Shown: positions 5,566 to 5,864 of the stretch, in pieces
Position numbering within the stretch: the stretch's first letter is position 1
Layout: each line of letters begins with the position of its first letter
NCBI GenBank assembly: GCA_035688135.1
Contig: DASSNG010000036.1
Location: forward strand, 1-5,864
Source: JAIFWC01 sp035688135
Lineage (GTDB): Bacteria; Patescibacteriota; Saccharimonadia; Saccharimonadales; UBA10212
Direction of reading: 5' to 3'
Length of the DNA stretch: 5,864 nt
Notes under the pieces: model-generated
What the model was told of the DNA's origin: nothing
Databases searched by the model: none
What the model saw: the letters and a program-made list of their open reading frames with translations, nothing else
Program-made: the position numbers and the translations under genes

Positions 5566-5581
5566 GAACTTGCGGAAGTTC
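5566..5581 (+). repeat. Inverted repeat just before the khpA Shine-Dalgarno
   Basis: GAACTT (5566-5571) and AAGTTC (5576-5581) are exact reverse complements around a 4-base loop GCGG. It lies in the predicted khpA leader and ends 3 bases before the Shine-Dalgarno AAGGAG (5585-5590). It could shape translation initiation or be a protein or RNA binding site; nothing in the sequence decides this. Confidence 0.4.
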
Positions 5582-5596
5582 ATGAAGGAGAATCCT

Positions 5597-5864
5597 ATGG
5601 CTAACAGTATTGACCAGCAATTCATCGAATATATCGTAAAATCCTTAGTCAACAACCCCGACAGCGTTAAGATAAAGCGCACCATAGATGAGAAAGGCGT
5701 GCTGCTTGAACTGGAAGTCGACCCGGAAGACCTGGGACGGGTTATCGGCAAGCGCGGCGCTACGGCCCAAAGCCTTCGCACCCTGCTTAGAGCTCTGGGG
5801 ACAAAAAATGACGCGCGTTATAACCTTAAAATCGTAGATACCGGCGAACCTGGCGACCGCCCGG
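5597..5864 (+). CDS. khpA: KH-domain RNA-binding protein KhpA (3' end beyond window)
   Basis: The first 89 residues of a small cytoplasmic RNA-binding protein of the KhpA/YlqC family, which in Gram-positive bacteria partners with KhpB and influences cell division and mRNA fate. The start MANSIDQQFIEYIVKSLVNN is typical, and the KH core contains the RNA-gripping GxxG loop as VIGKRGATA (49-57; G51-K-R-G54), followed by the helix with SLRTLLRAL (59-67). Family members are about 75-90 residues, so most of the protein is present; the frame is open at the window edge without a stop. ATG at 5597 was chosen for the AAGGAG 6 bases upstream (5585-5590); an in-frame ATG at 5582 would add five residues but overlaps that Shine-Dalgarno. 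Its neighbour rpsP matches the common rpsP-khpA-rimM-trmD order, so rimM or trmD may follow. Confidence 0.93.
   Translation, partial: MANSIDQQFIEYIVKSLVNNPDSVKIKRTIDEKGVLLELEVDPEDLGRVIGKRGATAQSLRTLLRALGTKNDARYNLKIVDTGEPGDRP

Noticed and set aside
5137..5781. 214-residue open frame on the minus strand across rpsP and khpA
   Set aside because: Its Ser/Ala/Gly-rich content is the mirror of the S16 Ala/Pro/Glu tail codons, and it crosses two well-supported plus-strand genes and their promoter.

Overview
This 5.9 kb window is a compact, single-strand (+) block of translation and RNA-metabolism genes: leuS, rpmF, nusB, a NUDIX hydrolase gene, rnc, rpsP and the start of khpA. Intergenic gaps are 9 to 96 bases. 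There are no mobile elements, CRISPR arrays, tRNAs or rRNAs. All of the sequence from base 57 onward is coding or short regulatory spacer, and no gene-free stretch reaches 300 bases.

Organism: a bacterium. Three traits fit the Candidate Phyla Radiation (Patescibacteria), most probably a Saccharibacteria-like lineage: a LeuRS with an inserted NUDIX domain, a very short L32 without cysteines, and an S16 starting MLAIRLQRTGR with a long acidic tail. This placement is from remembered family resemblance, not from a search. leuS ends with TGA exactly at the usual LeuRS C-terminus, so TGA appears to be a stop, which argues against the TGA-glycine code of Gracilibacteria/Absconditabacteria.

Layout: (1) Bases 1-56 hold an extended -10 so close to the leuS start that the mRNA may be leaderless. 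(2) Bases 57-2939 encode LeuRS, whose CP1 editing domain is split by a complete NUDIX domain. (3) A TATAAT promoter at 2944-2973 drives rpmF, which has a TTG start and a good Shine-Dalgarno; nusB follows. (4) nusB, the NUDIX gene and rnc are packed with 9 and 17 base gaps and look co-transcribed. (5) A strong promoter whose -35 lies in the last codons of rnc drives rpsP. (6) The rpsP-khpA gap carries three small perfect inverted repeats and a perfect extended -10, then khpA, which runs off the window.

Together the genes cover leucine charging, ribosomal proteins of both subunits, rRNA transcription antitermination (NusB), rRNA processing (RNase III), an RNA-binding KH protein, and nucleotide clean-up (NUDIX). 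The most notable feature is the NUDIX module inside LeuRS, together with a second free-standing NUDIX enzyme in the adjacent cluster.
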